In this document: positions 26,904-36,098 of the stretch, in pieces
How the letters are laid out: each line of letters starts with the position of its first letter
Numbering within the stretch: the first letter of the stretch is position 1
Assembly (NCBI GenBank): GCA_036924855.1
Contig: JBAGRP010000001.1
Span: 248,001 to 312,000, forward strand
DNA length: 64,000 bases
Direction of reading: 5' to 3'
Source of the DNA: Nitrobacteraceae bacterium AZCC 2146
GTDB lineage: Bacteria > Pseudomonadota > Alphaproteobacteria > Rhizobiales > Xanthobacteraceae
Translations under genes and position numbers: made by a program
Notes under the pieces: model-generated
Told to the model about the DNA's origin: nothing
Databases searched by the model: none
What the model saw: the letters and a program-made list of their open reading frames with translations, nothing else

Positions 26904-28187
26904 TCAGGCGGCGACGACCTTCTTGTCGCGGGTGATCGCCAGTACGATCAATGCGGCCACGATGCACAGCGCGCCGGCGGCGAAGAACGCCGGCAGATAG
27001 CTCAGGAGCACGGTCCGCGACAGGCCTGCGCCGAAAGCCGCGGTGGCCGCGCCGAGCTGGTGGCCGGCGAAGATCCAGCCGAATACCAGACCAGCCCGTT
27101 CGGGTCCGAACCGCGAGGCGGTCAGCCGCACCGTCGGCGGTACCGTCGCGATCCAGTCGAGGCCATAGAAGAGGGCGAACAGCGACAGGCCATAGAACGA
27201 GAAATCGGTGAACGGCAGCGCCAGCAGCGACAATCCGCGCAGGCCGTAATACCAGAACAGCAGATAGCGGTTGTCATAACGATCCGACAGCCAGCCGGAT
27301 GCGATGGTGCCGACGAAATCGAACACGCCCATGGCGGCGAGCAGGCCGGCGGCCTGGATCTGCGGAATGCCGAAATCGAGGCACATCGGGATCAGATGGA
27401 CCTGAACAAGCCCGTTGGTGCTGGCGCCGCAGATGAAGAAAGTCGCAAACAGGATCCAGAACACCCGGGTCTTGGCAGCGTCGCGCAGCGCGCCCAGGGC
27501 GGCCGCCATGATCGGCGCGTTGTTCGGCGGCGGGGCGGTGATCGGCTGCATGCCGGTGTCGCCATAGGGCCGCAGCTCGAGATCGCTGGGACGGTCGCGC
27601 ATCACCAGCAATACGCCGAGTGCGGCCACCGCCAGCATCACGCACATCAGCGCCAGCGCCCAGCGCCAGTTGCTGTGCTCGGTGATGCTGGCCAGAATTG
27701 GAAGGAAGATCAGTTGCCCGGTCGCCGCACTGGCGGTGAGGATCCCGACCACCAGTCCGCGCCTCGCATTGAACCAGCGGGCTGCAACGGTGGCGCCGAG
27801 CACCAAGGCCGTCATGCCGGTGCCGATGCCGACCGCGACGCCCCACAGCAGCATCAGCTGCCAGACTTTTGTCATCGCCAGCGAGAGCAGAAGGCTGGAG
27901 ACCACGACGAGCAATGCCGACAACGTCACGTTGCGCAGTCCGTAGCGGTTCATCAGCGCGGCGGCGAACGGCGCCATCAGCCCGAACAGCACGAAGCGGA
28001 TCGACATCGCCGAGGAAATCTCCGCGGTGCTCCAGCCGAATTCCTTCTGCAGCGGCACGATGAAGACGCCGGGCGCACCGACTGCGGCGGCGCTGACCAG
28101 CGCCGTCAGGAACGTCACGGCGATCATCGCCCATCCATAATGGATGTTGCGGCGGGCGAGGGCAGTCGAGAGCCATCCGGAGATCAT
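26904..28187 (-). CDS. MFS transporter (monocarboxylate / oxalate-formate-like)
   Basis: 427 residues with about 12 hydrophobic segments. The opening HYGWAMIAVTFLTALVSAAAVGAPGVFIVPLQKEFGWSTAEIS is typical of monocarboxylate-type MFS proteins of proteobacteria; the central loop is cytoplasmic and charged (RDRPSDLELRPYG). The conserved motif between segments 2 and 3 appears as LMNRYGLR, and DYNR-like GWLSDRYDNRY appears in the second half. Likely carries a small carboxylate; direction of transport is not evident. Confidence 0.88.
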   Translation of the reverse strand: MISGWLSTALARRNIHYGWAMIAVTFLTALVSAAAVGAPGVFIVPLQKEFGWSTAEISSAMSIRFVLFGLMAPFAAALMNRYGLRNVTLSALLVVVSSLLLSLAMTKVWQLMLLWGVAVGIGTGMTALVLGATVAARWFNARRGLVVGILTASAATGQLIFLPILASITEHSNWRWALALMCVMLAVAALGVLLVMRDRPSDLELRPYGDTGMQPITAPPPNNAPIMAAALGALRDAAKTRVFWILFATFFICGASTNGLVQVHLIPMCLDFGIPQIQAAGLLAAMGVFDFVGTIASGWLSDRYDNRYLLFWYYGLRGLSLLALPFTDFSFYGLSLFALFYGLDWIATVPPTVRLTASRFGPERAGLVFGWIFAGHQLGAATAAFGAGLSRTVLLSYLPAFFAAGALCIVAALIVLAITRDKKVVAA

Positions 28188-28258
28188 CAGTTTTCCTGTT
28201 GTGACTGAGTTGCCGCACGGCTGACATCGCCGCGGCGAGTGTATAAGCTATGCGTGCG

Positions 28259-29455
28259 CTAGTGAATGATGCGTTCGACCGCGATTGCCGTGGCTTCTCC
28301 GCCGCCGATGCACAGCGCTGCGACGCCACGTTTCAGGCCATGGGCCTCCAGCGCATGAAGCAGCGTCACGATCAGCCGTGCGCCGGTGGCACCGATCGGA
28401 TGGCCGAGCGCGCAGGCGCCGCCATTGATGTTGATCTTCTCGCGGGGAATGCCGAGGTCGCGCTGCGCCGCCATCGGTACCACCGCGAAGGCCTCGTTGA
28501 TCTCGAACAGATCGACATCGCCGACGCTCCAGCCGACCTTGTCGAGCAGTTTGCGGATCGCCGGAATCGGCGCGGTGGTGAACCACTGCGGCTCCTGGCT
28601 ATGGGTGGCGTGGCCACGGATGACCGCGAGCGAGGGCAGGCCATCGCGATCGGCGAGCGAGCGCCGCGCCAGGATCAGCGCCGCAGCGCCGTCCGCATTG
28701 GCGGAGGAGGCGGCTGGCGTGATGGTGCCGTTGGCACGGAACGCCGGCTTCAGGTTCGGAATTTTTGCGGGATCGACCTTCAGCGGATGTTCGTCATTGC
28801 CGATCTCGCGCGGACCGGCTTTTTCAACGATGGTGATCGGCGCGATCTCGGCCTTGAAAGCGCCGCCCTCGACCGCCTTGCGGGCGCGGGTCAGAGTCTC
28901 CATTGCATAAACGTCCTGGTCCTTGCGGGTAAACTGGTAGGCTTCCGCCGTGGCCTCGCCGAAGTCGCCCATCGAGCGGCCGACTTCGTAAGCATCTTCC
29001 AGACCATCCATCAGCATATGGTCGATGATGCGGTCATGGCCGACGCGGTAGCCGCCGCGGGCCTTCTGCAGCAAATAGGGCGCGTTGGTCATGCTCTCCA
29101 TGCCGCCGGACAACACGATCTCGGCGGAGCCGGCATTGATGATGTCGTGCGCCAGCATGGTCGCCTTCATGCCGGAGCCGCAAACCTTGTTGATGGTAGT
29201 GGCGCCGGTGGCGTCCGGCAGTTTCGCGCCGCGGGCGGCCTGTCGCGCCGGGGCCTGACCTTGGCCGGCCGGGAGCACGCAGCCCATGAACACCTCGTCG
29301 ATGCGGTCGGGTGTCAGCTTGGCGCGTTCCACGGCCGCGCTGATGACGTGGCTGCCGAGCTTGTGGCCTGACAGCGAGGACAGATCGCCCTGGAAGCGAC
29401 CGAGCGGGGTTCTGGCGGCGGAAACGATGACGACCGGATCGGAGGCTGTGGACAT
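28259..29455 (-). CDS. Acetyl-CoA C-acyltransferase (thiolase)
   Basis: A 398-residue biosynthetic/degradative thiolase. All catalytic parts are visible: Cys92 in NKVCGSGMK, the NEAFAVVPM segment with its histidine partner, and GGACALGHPIGATGAR at the C-terminus. GGAG lies 8 bp before the ATG. The promoter region upstream contains an ATCATATGAT palindrome also found upstream of the TetR gene at 30621, so it probably belongs to that regulon. Either 3-ketoacyl-CoA cleavage or acetoacetyl-CoA formation is possible. Confidence 0.95.
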   Translation of the reverse strand: MSTASDPVVIVSAARTPLGRFQGDLSSLSGHKLGSHVISAAVERAKLTPDRIDEVFMGCVLPAGQGQAPARQAARGAKLPDATGATTINKVCGSGMKATMLAHDIINAGSAEIVLSGGMESMTNAPYLLQKARGGYRVGHDRIIDHMLMDGLEDAYEVGRSMGDFGEATAEAYQFTRKDQDVYAMETLTRARKAVEGGAFKAEIAPITIVEKAGPREIGNDEHPLKVDPAKIPNLKPAFRANGTITPAASSANADGAAALILARRSLADRDGLPSLAVIRGHATHSQEPQWFTTAPIPAIRKLLDKVGWSVGDVDLFEINEAFAVVPMAAQRDLGIPREKININGGACALGHPIGATGARLIVTLLHALEAHGLKRGVAALCIGGGEATAIAVERIIH

Positions 29456-29487
29456 GACGGAGGCTCCTTCGCGCAGGCGCGGGATGC

Positions 29488-29514
29488 ATTAGGATGACAC
29501 TCATCATATGATGC
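29488..29514. promoter_or_regulatory. Candidate TetR operator upstream of the thiolase gene
   Basis: ATTAGGATGACACTCATCAT runs into the palindrome ATCATATGAT (29503-29512). The first part recurs almost unchanged at 30459-30478 and the palindrome recurs at 30574-30583. Both recurrences flank the divergent enoyl-CoA hydratase and TetR genes, supporting one shared regulator. Confidence 0.6.
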
Positions 29515-29569
29515 ATCGCGGGATATGCAACGGGACCCCGGCAAAATTGTCGTGAAGTCGGAGAGGCGG

Positions 29570-30340
29570 CTACCGTTTCCGGTTGATGAAGCCCTGCATC
29601 AGCCGCCGCGGTTCGCCGGTGAGATAGGCCTCGCCGAACACGCCGACGCTGAGATCGACAGATTCCTTGAGCGGCAGCTCTTCCCATTGCTTCAGCAGGG
29701 CTTTTTGCGAGCGCATCGCTTCCGGCCCGCATTCCAGAATTGAGGCGATGGTGTTTTCCACGGCGGTATCGAGGCCGCCTTCCGGTGCCACCACATCGAC
29801 CAGGCCCCAGTTCAGCGCGGTGGGCGCATCGACGGTCGCCGCGGTCATGATGAGCCAGCGGGCGCGGCCCCAGCCGATCAGCCGCGGCAACAGCGCGGCG
29901 TGGATTACCGAGGGAATTCCGACCTTGACCTCGGGCATGGCGAATTTGGCGTCATGCGCGGCGATGCGGAAGTCGCAGGCTGCGGCAAATTCCAGACCGC
30001 CGCCAAGGCACCAGCCCGGAATTCGCGCAATCACGGGGGCGGGGAACGCGCGGGCCGCCTCGCACAGGTCGCGCAGGCCGGTGATGAATTTTTCGGCCGA
30101 GGCCTGGTCCAGCATCGCCATCTCTTTGATGTCCGCGCCGCCGATCATGCTCTTTTCGCTCTGGCCCACCACGACCAAGGCGCGAATCGCGCGCTCGGTC
30201 GCCAGCACCTCGAGGCCTTCGCGTACGCCCTTGATGACAGCCGAATTGAGGATGTTGAGCGGGCCGGCGTTGCAGATCGTCAGTCGAGCAACGCCGCGGG
30301 AATCGCGTTCGACGCCGCAATGGGGATTGAGCATGTGCAT
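29570..30340 (-). CDS. Enoyl-CoA hydratase/isomerase family protein
   Basis: A 256-residue crotonase. The oxyanion-hole sequences GGADIKEM and CLGGGLEFAAACD are present, with one catalytic glutamate in GGGLEF and the second in MPEVKVGIPS. It hydrates enoyl-CoA intermediates in beta-oxidation. The start could be 30340 or 30334 (two in-frame ATGs). It is divergent from the TetR gene and separated from the thiolase gene on the same strand by 114 bp with its own operator-like site. Confidence 0.9.
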   Translation of the reverse strand: MHMLNPHCGVERDSRGVARLTICNAGPLNILNSAVIKGVREGLEVLATERAIRALVVVGQSEKSMIGGADIKEMAMLDQASAEKFITGLRDLCEAARAFPAPVIARIPGWCLGGGLEFAAACDFRIAAHDAKFAMPEVKVGIPSVIHAALLPRLIGWGRARWLIMTAATVDAPTALNWGLVDVVAPEGGLDTAVENTIASILECGPEAMRSQKALLKQWEELPLKESVDLSVGVFGEAYLTGEPRRLMQGFINRKR

Positions 30341-30458
30341 GGGGATCTCGCCGGTATCGCCGGCGCGGATCGCCGGTCTTGTGGCACCACTTCCCGATCA
30401 AAGTTCCGCATTGTCAAGAGGTGGTGCAGTGCGACTGTTGCGAAGCGGACGGCATTGG

Positions 30459-30479
30459 ATTAGTATGACCATCATCATC
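30459..30479. promoter_or_regulatory. Candidate operator half upstream of the enoyl-CoA hydratase gene
   Basis: ATTAGTATGACCATCATCAT matches the ATTAGGATGACACTCATCAT sequence upstream of the thiolase gene at 17 of 20 positions. It lies in the 280-bp divergent gap 30341-30620. Confidence 0.5.
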
Positions 30480-30573
30480 TTTTCCGCGACGTGCGTTCAT
30501 ATGGCACTTTGGAGCCACTCCAAAACGCCTATTAAATTTCGGACAGGTACAGTTTTGTTGCGCAATAGATGGC

Positions 30574-30583
30574 ATCATATGAT
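30574..30583. promoter_or_regulatory. ATCATATGAT palindrome upstream of the TetR gene
   Basis: A 10-bp perfect palindrome identical to the one at 29503-29512, located 37 bp before the TetR start. Autoregulation is inferred from position; TetR proteins commonly bind such dyads. Confidence 0.55.
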
Positions 30584-30620
30584 CTCAGACATATCAATTC
30601 AGAACTGACATGGAGCGCGG

Positions 30621-31274
30621 ATGCGCTATTCCAAGGAACATAAGCTCGAAACCCACGCGCGGATCGTGAAAAAGGCTTCGGTGCGGCTGCGTGAAAAGGG
30701 CGCGCATGGCATTGGCGTCGCCGACCTGATGAAGGACGCCGGCCTTACACACGGTGGGTTCTACGCACATTTCGATTCGCGGGAAGCGCTGGTGATCGAA
30801 GCCTTCGCCTATGCGATGGATCGTTCCACCGACCGCTGGCGCCAGTTGGCGGCTCAGGCCGCGCCGAACCAGCGCCTGTCTACCATCGTCGATGCCTATC
30901 TCTCGCCGCAGCACCGCGACAATCCCGGTCATGGCTGTGCGGTGCCGGCGCTCAGCGCGGAAGTCGCCCGCGAAAGCCCCAAAACCCGCAAGGCGTTTGC
31001 CGGCAAGCTCGATCAGATGATCGAGATGATGGCCGAGCAATTCCCGGGCACCGCCGGCAAGTCGACGCGCAAGCAGGCGATGGCGGCGCTCGCCACCATG
31101 ATGGGCACGCTGGTGTTGGCGCGGGTCGCCGGTAATGGCGAACTGTCCGAGGATTTGCTCAGCGCCGGCCGCGATGCTGTGCTCGGTCGCGCGGCGGCGA
31201 TGAAGCCAACCGTCAAGAAAGCTGCCGTCAACAAGAAGGTGGCTGTGAAAGCCGCGGCCGGCGCAAAAAACTGA
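30621..31274 (+). CDS. TetR/AcrR family transcriptional regulator with basic C-terminal tail
   Basis: 217 residues. The N-terminal helix-turn-helix spans about residues 12-57 (HARIVKKASVRLREKG, GVADLMKDAGLTHGGFYAHFDSREAL). The effector domain (about 75-185) resembles acyl-CoA- or small-molecule-sensing TetR proteins. The last 25 residues are Lys/Ala-rich with KKAAV and KAAAGAK repeats, like a histone H1-type tail, and are not part of the usual TetR fold. GGAG precedes the ATG. Flanking palindromes suggest that it represses itself, the divergent hydratase and the thiolase; control of the downstream valine genes is possible but no palindrome was seen there. Confidence 0.9.
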   Translation: MRYSKEHKLETHARIVKKASVRLREKGAHGIGVADLMKDAGLTHGGFYAHFDSREALVIEAFAYAMDRSTDRWRQLAAQAAPNQRLSTIVDAYLSPQHRDNPGHGCAVPALSAEVARESPKTRKAFAGKLDQMIEMMAEQFPGTAGKSTRKQAMAALATMMGTLVLARVAGNGELSEDLLSAGRDAVLGRAAAMKPTVKKAAVNKKVAVKAAAGAKN

Positions 31275-31293
31275 CGCTCTGTGGCAACCGTCG

Positions 31294-31313
31294 TCTGCGA
31301 CCTTCGTCGCAGA
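31294..31313 (+). terminator. Hairpin after the TetR gene
   Basis: TCTGCGAC-CTTC-GTCGCAGA, an 8-bp perfect stem about 20 bp after the stop codon and 110 bp before mmsA. There is no T-run, so termination is uncertain. Confidence 0.45.
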
Positions 31314-31422
31314 GCGCGACGTCATGCCTGCATTTTCGCAAATCCGCCGCGCGCGCAGGGCCTTTCCAAACGCCGAAAAGACTGCTCAACATGCGGTCAA
31401 AATCGGCTCCCGGGAGGAACGC

Positions 31423-32919
31423 ATGCGCACAATCGGTCATTTCATCGGCGGCCGCGAGGTCAAGGGCACATCCGGACGTTTTGCCGATGTGTTCGAACCG
31501 ATGACCGGCGACGTCCAGGCCCAGGTGGCGCTGGCCTCGAAAGCCGAATTGCGCGCCGCGGTCGAGAATGCCGCCGAAGCGCAGATCGCCTGGGGCGCCA
31601 CCAATCCGCAGCGCCGTGCCCGCGTGATGATGAAGTTCCTCGAACTGGCGCAGCGCGACTACGACAAGCTGGCCGATCGGCTGGCGCGCGAGCACGGCAA
31701 GACCGTGCCCGATGCCAAGGGCGACATCCAGCGCGGTCTCGAAGTGGTAGAATTCGCCTGCGGCATTCCGCACCTGATGAAGGGTGAATACACCGAAGGC
31801 GCCGGCCCCGGCATTGACATCTATTCGATGCGGCAGCCGCTCGGCGTTGTCGCCGGCATCACCCCGTTCAATTTCCCGGCGATGATCCCGATGTGGAAAT
31901 TCGCGCCCGCCATCGCCTGCGGCAACGCGTTCATTTTGAAGCCCTCGGAACGCGATCCCGGCGTGCCGATGATGCTGGCCGAACTGATGATCGAGGCCGG
32001 CCTACCACCGGGCATCCTCAATGTTGTTAACGGCGACAAGGAAGCGGTGGACGCGATCCTCGACGATCCCGATATTCGTGCTGTCGGCTTTGTCGGCTCA
32101 TCGCCGATCGCGCAATATATCTACGAGCGCGCCGCCTCGACCGGAAAGCGCGCGCAGTGCTTTGGCGGCGCCAAGAACCACGCCATCATCATGCCCGATG
32201 CCGACATGGACCAGACCGTCGATGCCTTGATCGGCGCCGGCTACGGTTCCGCCGGCGAACGCTGCATGGCGATCTCGGTGGCGGTGCCAGTCGGCAAGAC
32301 CACCGCCGACCGCCTGATGGAGAAGCTGATCCCGCGTGTCGAAAGCCTGAAGATCGGCACGTCGGTCGATCCGTCCGCGGATTTCGGTCCGCTGGTGACG
32401 AAAGCCGCGCTGGAGCGCGTCAAGGATTACGTCGAGGTCGGCATCAAGGAAGGCGCCAAGCTCGCGGTCGACGGTCGCGGCTTCAAGATGCAGGGCTACG
32501 AGAACGGCTTCTACATGGGCGGCTGCCTGTTCGACAACGTCACCAAGGACATGCGGATTTACAAGGAAGAGATCTTTGGCCCGGTGCTGTCGGTGGTCCG
32601 CGCACATGACTACGCCGAAGCGCTGGCGCTGCCATCCGACCACGACTATGGCAACGGCGTCGCGATCTTCACCCGCGACGGCGACGCCGCGCGCGATTTT
32701 GCCGCGAAGGTGAATGTCGGAATGGTCGGCATCAATGTGCCGATCCCGGTGCCGATCGCCTACTACACCTTCGGCGGCTGGAAGAAGTCCGGCTTCGGCG
32801 ACCTCAACCAGCACGGTCCGGATTCGATCCGCTTCTACACCAAGACCAAGACCGTCACCGCGCGCTGGCCGTCTGGCGTCAAGGAAGGCGCGGAGTTCTC
32901 GATTCCGACGATGAATTAG
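31423..32919 (+). CDS. mmsA: CoA-acylating methylmalonate-semialdehyde dehydrogenase
   Basis: 498 residues, aldehyde dehydrogenase superfamily. It oxidises (methyl)malonate semialdehyde to propionyl- or acetyl-CoA with NAD+ and CoA, the last step of valine degradation. The catalytic cysteine is Cys281 in [10 protein letters not shown]; the nucleotide-side [23 protein letters not shown] and the [12 protein letters not shown] segment are typical of MmsA, and the family lacks the usual general-base glutamate. GGGAGG sits ideally before the ATG at 31423; the frame is open from 31324 but without that signal. It leads a four-gene valine catabolic set. Confidence 0.95.
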   Translation: MRTIGHFIGGREVKGTSGRFADVFEPMTGDVQAQVALASKAELRAAVENAAEAQIAWGATNPQRRARVMMKFLELAQRDYDKLADRLAREHGKTVPDAKGDIQRGLEVVEFACGIPHLMKGEYTEGAGPGIDIYSMRQPLGVVAGITPFNFPAMIPMWKFAPAIACGNAFILKPSERDPGVPMMLAELMIEAGLPPGILNVVNGDKEAVDAILDDPDIRAVGFVGSSPIAQYIYERAASTGKRAQCFGGAKNHAIIMPDADMDQTVDALIGAGYGSAGERCMAISVAVPVGKTTADRLMEKLIPRVESLKIGTSVDPSADFGPLVTKAALERVKDYVEVGIKEGAKLAVDGRGFKMQGYENGFYMGGCLFDNVTKDMRIYKEEIFGPVLSVVRAHDYAEALALPSDHDYGNGVAIFTRDGDAARDFAAKVNVGMVGINVPIPVPIAYYTFGGWKKSGFGDLNQHGPDSIRFYTKTKTVTARWPSGVKEGAEFSIPTMN

Positions 32920-32935
32920 CGGAGAGCGCGGACTC

Positions 32936-34084
32936 ATGATGCAGTTCGCTCTCAACGAGGAACAGATCGCCGTTCGCGACATGGCGCGCGATTTCGCCGC
33001 GGAGAAAATCGCGCCTTTCGCGCTCCAGTGGGATGAAGAAAAATTCTTCCCGGTGGACGTGATGCGCGAGGCGGCGGCGCTGGGCATGGGCGGCATCTAT
33101 ATATCGGACGACGTCGGCGGCTCCGCGCTGACGCGTTTCGACGCGGCATTGATCTTTGAGGCGCTGGCGCAGGGATGTCCTACCACCTCGGCCTTCATCT
33201 CGATCCACAACATGGCGTCGTGGATGATCGACACCTATGGCAACGACACCCAGCGGCAGAAGTGGCTGCCGAAGCTGTGCCGGATGGACCTGCTTGCGAG
33301 CTATTGTCTGACCGAACCAGGCTCGGGTTCTGACGCTGCGGCGTTGCGTACCCGTGCCGTTCCGGACGGCGATCACTATGTGCTGAACGGCCAGAAGCAG
33401 TTCATCTCCGGCGCAGGCAAAGGCGATCTCTATGTGGTGATGGTGCGGACCGGCGCAGACGGCCCGGGCGGCATTTCCACACTGGTGGTGGAGGGCGATA
33501 CGCCCGGCCTGTCGTTCGGTGCCAATGAGCGCAAGATGGGCTGGAATGCGCAGCCGACCCGCGCCGTGATTTTCGAGAACGCGCGCGTGCCGGTGGCCAA
33601 CCGGCTTGGCGACGAGGGCATCGGTTTCAAGATCGCGATGGCTGGGCTTGATGGCGGCCGGCTCAACATCGCGGCGTGTTCGCTCGGCGGCGCGCAGTCG
33701 GCGCTCGACAAGTCGCTGGCCTACATGAAAGAACGCAAGGCCTTCGGCAAGCGCCTTGATGAATTTCAGGCGCTGCAGTTTCGGCTTGCCGACATGGCGA
33801 CCGAACTCGAAGCCGCGCGTACTTTTGTTTGGCGCGCCGCAGCGGCACTCGATCGCAAGGATGCCGACGCCACGATGCTGTGCGCGATGGCCAAGCGTTT
33901 CGGCACCGATGTCGGATTCGAGGTCGCCAACCAGGCGCTGCAGCTGCATGGCGGCTATGGCTATCTCAGCGAATACGGCATCGAGAAGATCGTGCGCGAT
34001 CTGCGGGTGCACCAGATTCTCGAAGGCACCAATGAAATCATGCGGCTGATCGTGGCGCGCAAATTGATCGAGGGCGCGCGATGA
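32936..34084 (+). CDS. Acyl-CoA dehydrogenase, probably isobutyryl-CoA dehydrogenase
   Basis: 382 residues with the acyl-CoA dehydrogenase signatures [19 protein letters not shown] and [21 protein letters not shown], and the catalytic glutamate in [10 protein letters not shown]. Its place between mmsA and the hydroxyisobutyryl-CoA hydrolase argues for isobutyryl-CoA to methacrylyl-CoA in valine breakdown. Two ATGs at 32936 and 32939 are possible. The stop overlaps the next start by 4 bp. Confidence 0.93.
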   Translation: MMQFALNEEQIAVRDMARDFAAEKIAPFALQWDEEKFFPVDVMREAAALGMGGIYISDDVGGSALTRFDAALIFEALAQGCPTTSAFISIHNMASWMIDTYGNDTQRQKWLPKLCRMDLLASYCLTEPGSGSDAAALRTRAVPDGDHYVLNGQKQFISGAGKGDLYVVMVRTGADGPGGISTLVVEGDTPGLSFGANERKMGWNAQPTRAVIFENARVPVANRLGDEGIGFKIAMAGLDGGRLNIAACSLGGAQSALDKSLAYMKERKAFGKRLDEFQALQFRLADMATELEAARTFVWRAAAALDRKDADATMLCAMAKRFGTDVGFEVANQALQLHGGYGYLSEYGIEKIVRDLRVHQILEGTNEIMRLIVARKLIEGAR

Positions 34085-35163
34085 CAACGGCTGTTGCGTC
34101 GGCGGTGAGCGCCGAGCCCGATCTGATCGTGCGGCGCGAAGGTGCGGCCGGCGTGATCCGGCTGAATCGTCCGAAGGCACTGAATGCGCTGACGCTGGAA
34201 ATGACCCGCGGCATCGACGCTGCGCTTGATGCGTTCGAGGCCGATCCGAAAGTGGCGCTGATCCTGCTAGAAGGCGCGGGCGAACGCGGGCTGTGTGCCG
34301 GTGGTGATATTCGCGGCCTCTATGAAAGCGCGCGTTCCGGTGGCGATCTCGGCAAGATCTTCTGGCGCGAAGAATACATTCTGAACGCGCGGATCGCGTC
34401 GCTCGCGAAACCCTATGTTGCCTTCATGGACGGTATCGTGATGGGCGGCGGCGTCGGACTTTCGGCCCATGGCAGCCACCGCATCGTCACCGACAAGACC
34501 AAGATGGGCATGCCGGAAGTCGGCGTCGGCTTCTTTCCGGATGTCGGCGGCACCTGGCTGTTGTCGCGTGCGCCCGGCGAGCTCGGCACCTATTACGGGC
34601 TGACCGGGACGACAATGACCGGCGCCGATGCGGTGTATGCGCGCCTTGCTGATGTCGTGGTGAACTCCGACAAATGGCCGGCTTTGCGCGAAGCGTTGAC
34701 GCGGGCGCCAACCAAGGCCGATGCGGCTGACGTGCGCGCGATCATGGATCGCTTTGCGATGCCGGATGTTTCTGCGCCTATCGCTGCGCACCAAAAAATG
34801 GTCGATGCATTTTTCGGGCACGACAGCATCGAGGAGATCGTTACCTCGTTGGCGCACCACACGTCGGAATTTGCACAAGCCGCTCTGGGCATGATCCTGG
34901 AAAAATCTCCAACGGGTCTGAAGCTGACGCTAAAACTGCTGCGCATGGCGCGGGAGTCGGCGTCGCTGAAGGAATGCCTCATTCGCGAATACGCCGCCGC
35001 GCTGGAGATCTTCGTCAACCATGATTTTCCGGAAGGCATCCGCGCCGCGGTGATCGACAAGGATCGCCATCCGAAATGGCAGCCGGCACGTCTTGAAGAG
35101 GTGACGCCCGAGATGATCGCGCGCTACTTTGTGCCACGTGGCAGAGACGAACTGACATTCTGA
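34081..35163 (+). CDS. 3-hydroxyisobutyryl-CoA hydrolase (crotonase superfamily)
   Basis: 360 residues, longer than simple enoyl-CoA hydratases as expected for HIBCH-type hydrolases. Family marks are [35 protein letters not shown] and [20 protein letters not shown]; the last is diagnostic. It hydrolyses 3-hydroxyisobutyryl-CoA to the free acid, the only hydrolytic step in the valine pathway. It overlaps the dehydrogenase gene by 4 bp and is followed by mmsB. Confidence 0.93.
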   Translation: MTTAVASAVSAEPDLIVRREGAAGVIRLNRPKALNALTLEMTRGIDAALDAFEADPKVALILLEGAGERGLCAGGDIRGLYESARSGGDLGKIFWREEYILNARIASLAKPYVAFMDGIVMGGGVGLSAHGSHRIVTDKTKMGMPEVGVGFFPDVGGTWLLSRAPGELGTYYGLTGTTMTGADAVYARLADVVVNSDKWPALREALTRAPTKADAADVRAIMDRFAMPDVSAPIAAHQKMVDAFFGHDSIEEIVTSLAHHTSEFAQAALGMILEKSPTGLKLTLKLLRMARESASLKECLIREYAAALEIFVNHDFPEGIRAAVIDKDRHPKWQPARLEEVTPEMIARYFVPRGRDELTF

Positions 35164-35198
35164 CGAAACGTTATAAAAACAAAAGGCGAGGGCAGGAC

Positions 35199-36086
35199 AT
35201 GACCAGCATTGCATTCATCGGTCTGGGCAATATGGGTGGCCCGATGGCCGCCAACCTCGTCAAGGCAGGCCATACCGTACATGGCTTCGATCTGACGCCG
35301 GCGTCGCGCGACGCGGCGAAGGCTGACGGCGTGGCGATTGCCGCCAAGGCAACGGAGGCGGCGAAGGATGCGGAAGTCGTCATCACCATGCTGCCCGCGG
35401 GCAAGCACGTGCTGTCGGTGTGGAGCGAGATCATTCCGGCAATCGCCAAGGGTACGCTGATGATCGATTGCTCGACCATCGATGTCGAGAGTGCGCGGAA
35501 GTCGCATGAATTGGCGGCCGAGCATCATCTGCCGTCGATCGATGCGCCGGTGTCGGGCGGCACCGGTGGCGCGAAAGGTGGCACGTTGACCTTCATGGCT
35601 GGCGGCGACGCCAAGGCATTTGCGGCTGCCAAGCCGATCCTCGAAGCAATGGGCAAGAAGATCGTACATTGTGGCGACGCCGGCGCGGGGCAGGCGGCGA
35701 AGATCTGCAACAACATGATCCTGGGCATTTCGATGATCGGCGTCAGCGAGGCCTTTGTGCTGGCCGAAAAGCTCGGCCTGTCGCATCAGGCGCTGTTCGA
35801 TGTTGCCTCGACGTCGTCGGGCCAGTGCTGGTCGCTGACATCCTATTGTCCGGTGCCGGGTCCGGTGCCGACGTCGCCGTCGAACAACGAATACAGACCG
35901 GGCTTCGCCGCGGCGCTGATGCTGAAGGACCTGCGGCTGTCGCAGGAAGCCGCAAAGGCCGCGGGCGCGGTGACGCCGCTTGGCGCCCATGCCGAGAGCA
36001 TCTATGAGACCTTCGACAAGGCAGGCCACGGCGGCGTGGATTTCTCGGGGATCATTCATCAGCTGCGGCATCTGGCCGGCAAGTAG
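35199..36086 (+). CDS. mmsB: 3-hydroxyisobutyrate dehydrogenase
   Basis: 295 residues of the beta-hydroxyacid dehydrogenase family. The nucleotide-binding motif GLGNMGGPMAANLVKAGH is at the N-terminus, the substrate-binding IDAPVSGGTGGAKGGTLTFM follows, and the catalytic lysine lies in GAGQAAKICNNMILGI. The enzyme oxidises 3-hydroxyisobutyrate to methylmalonate semialdehyde, feeding MmsA. Together the four genes cover the valine pathway from isobutyryl-CoA except the methacrylyl-CoA hydratase, which the crotonase at 29570 could supply. Confidence 0.95.
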   Translation: MTSIAFIGLGNMGGPMAANLVKAGHTVHGFDLTPASRDAAKADGVAIAAKATEAAKDAEVVITMLPAGKHVLSVWSEIIPAIAKGTLMIDCSTIDVESARKSHELAAEHHLPSIDAPVSGGTGGAKGGTLTFMAGGDAKAFAAAKPILEAMGKKIVHCGDAGAGQAAKICNNMILGISMIGVSEAFVLAEKLGLSHQALFDVASTSSGQCWSLTSYCPVPGPVPTSPSNNEYRPGFAAALMLKDLRLSQEAAKAAGAVTPLGAHAESIYETFDKAGHGGVDFSGIIHQLRHLAGK

Positions 36087-36098
36087 CGGTCGACGCGC

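Noticed and set aside
29456..30620. CRISPR-like arrangement from repeated CATCAT motifs
   Set aside because: Only two or three degenerate occurrences without regular spacing; they are better explained as operator sites.
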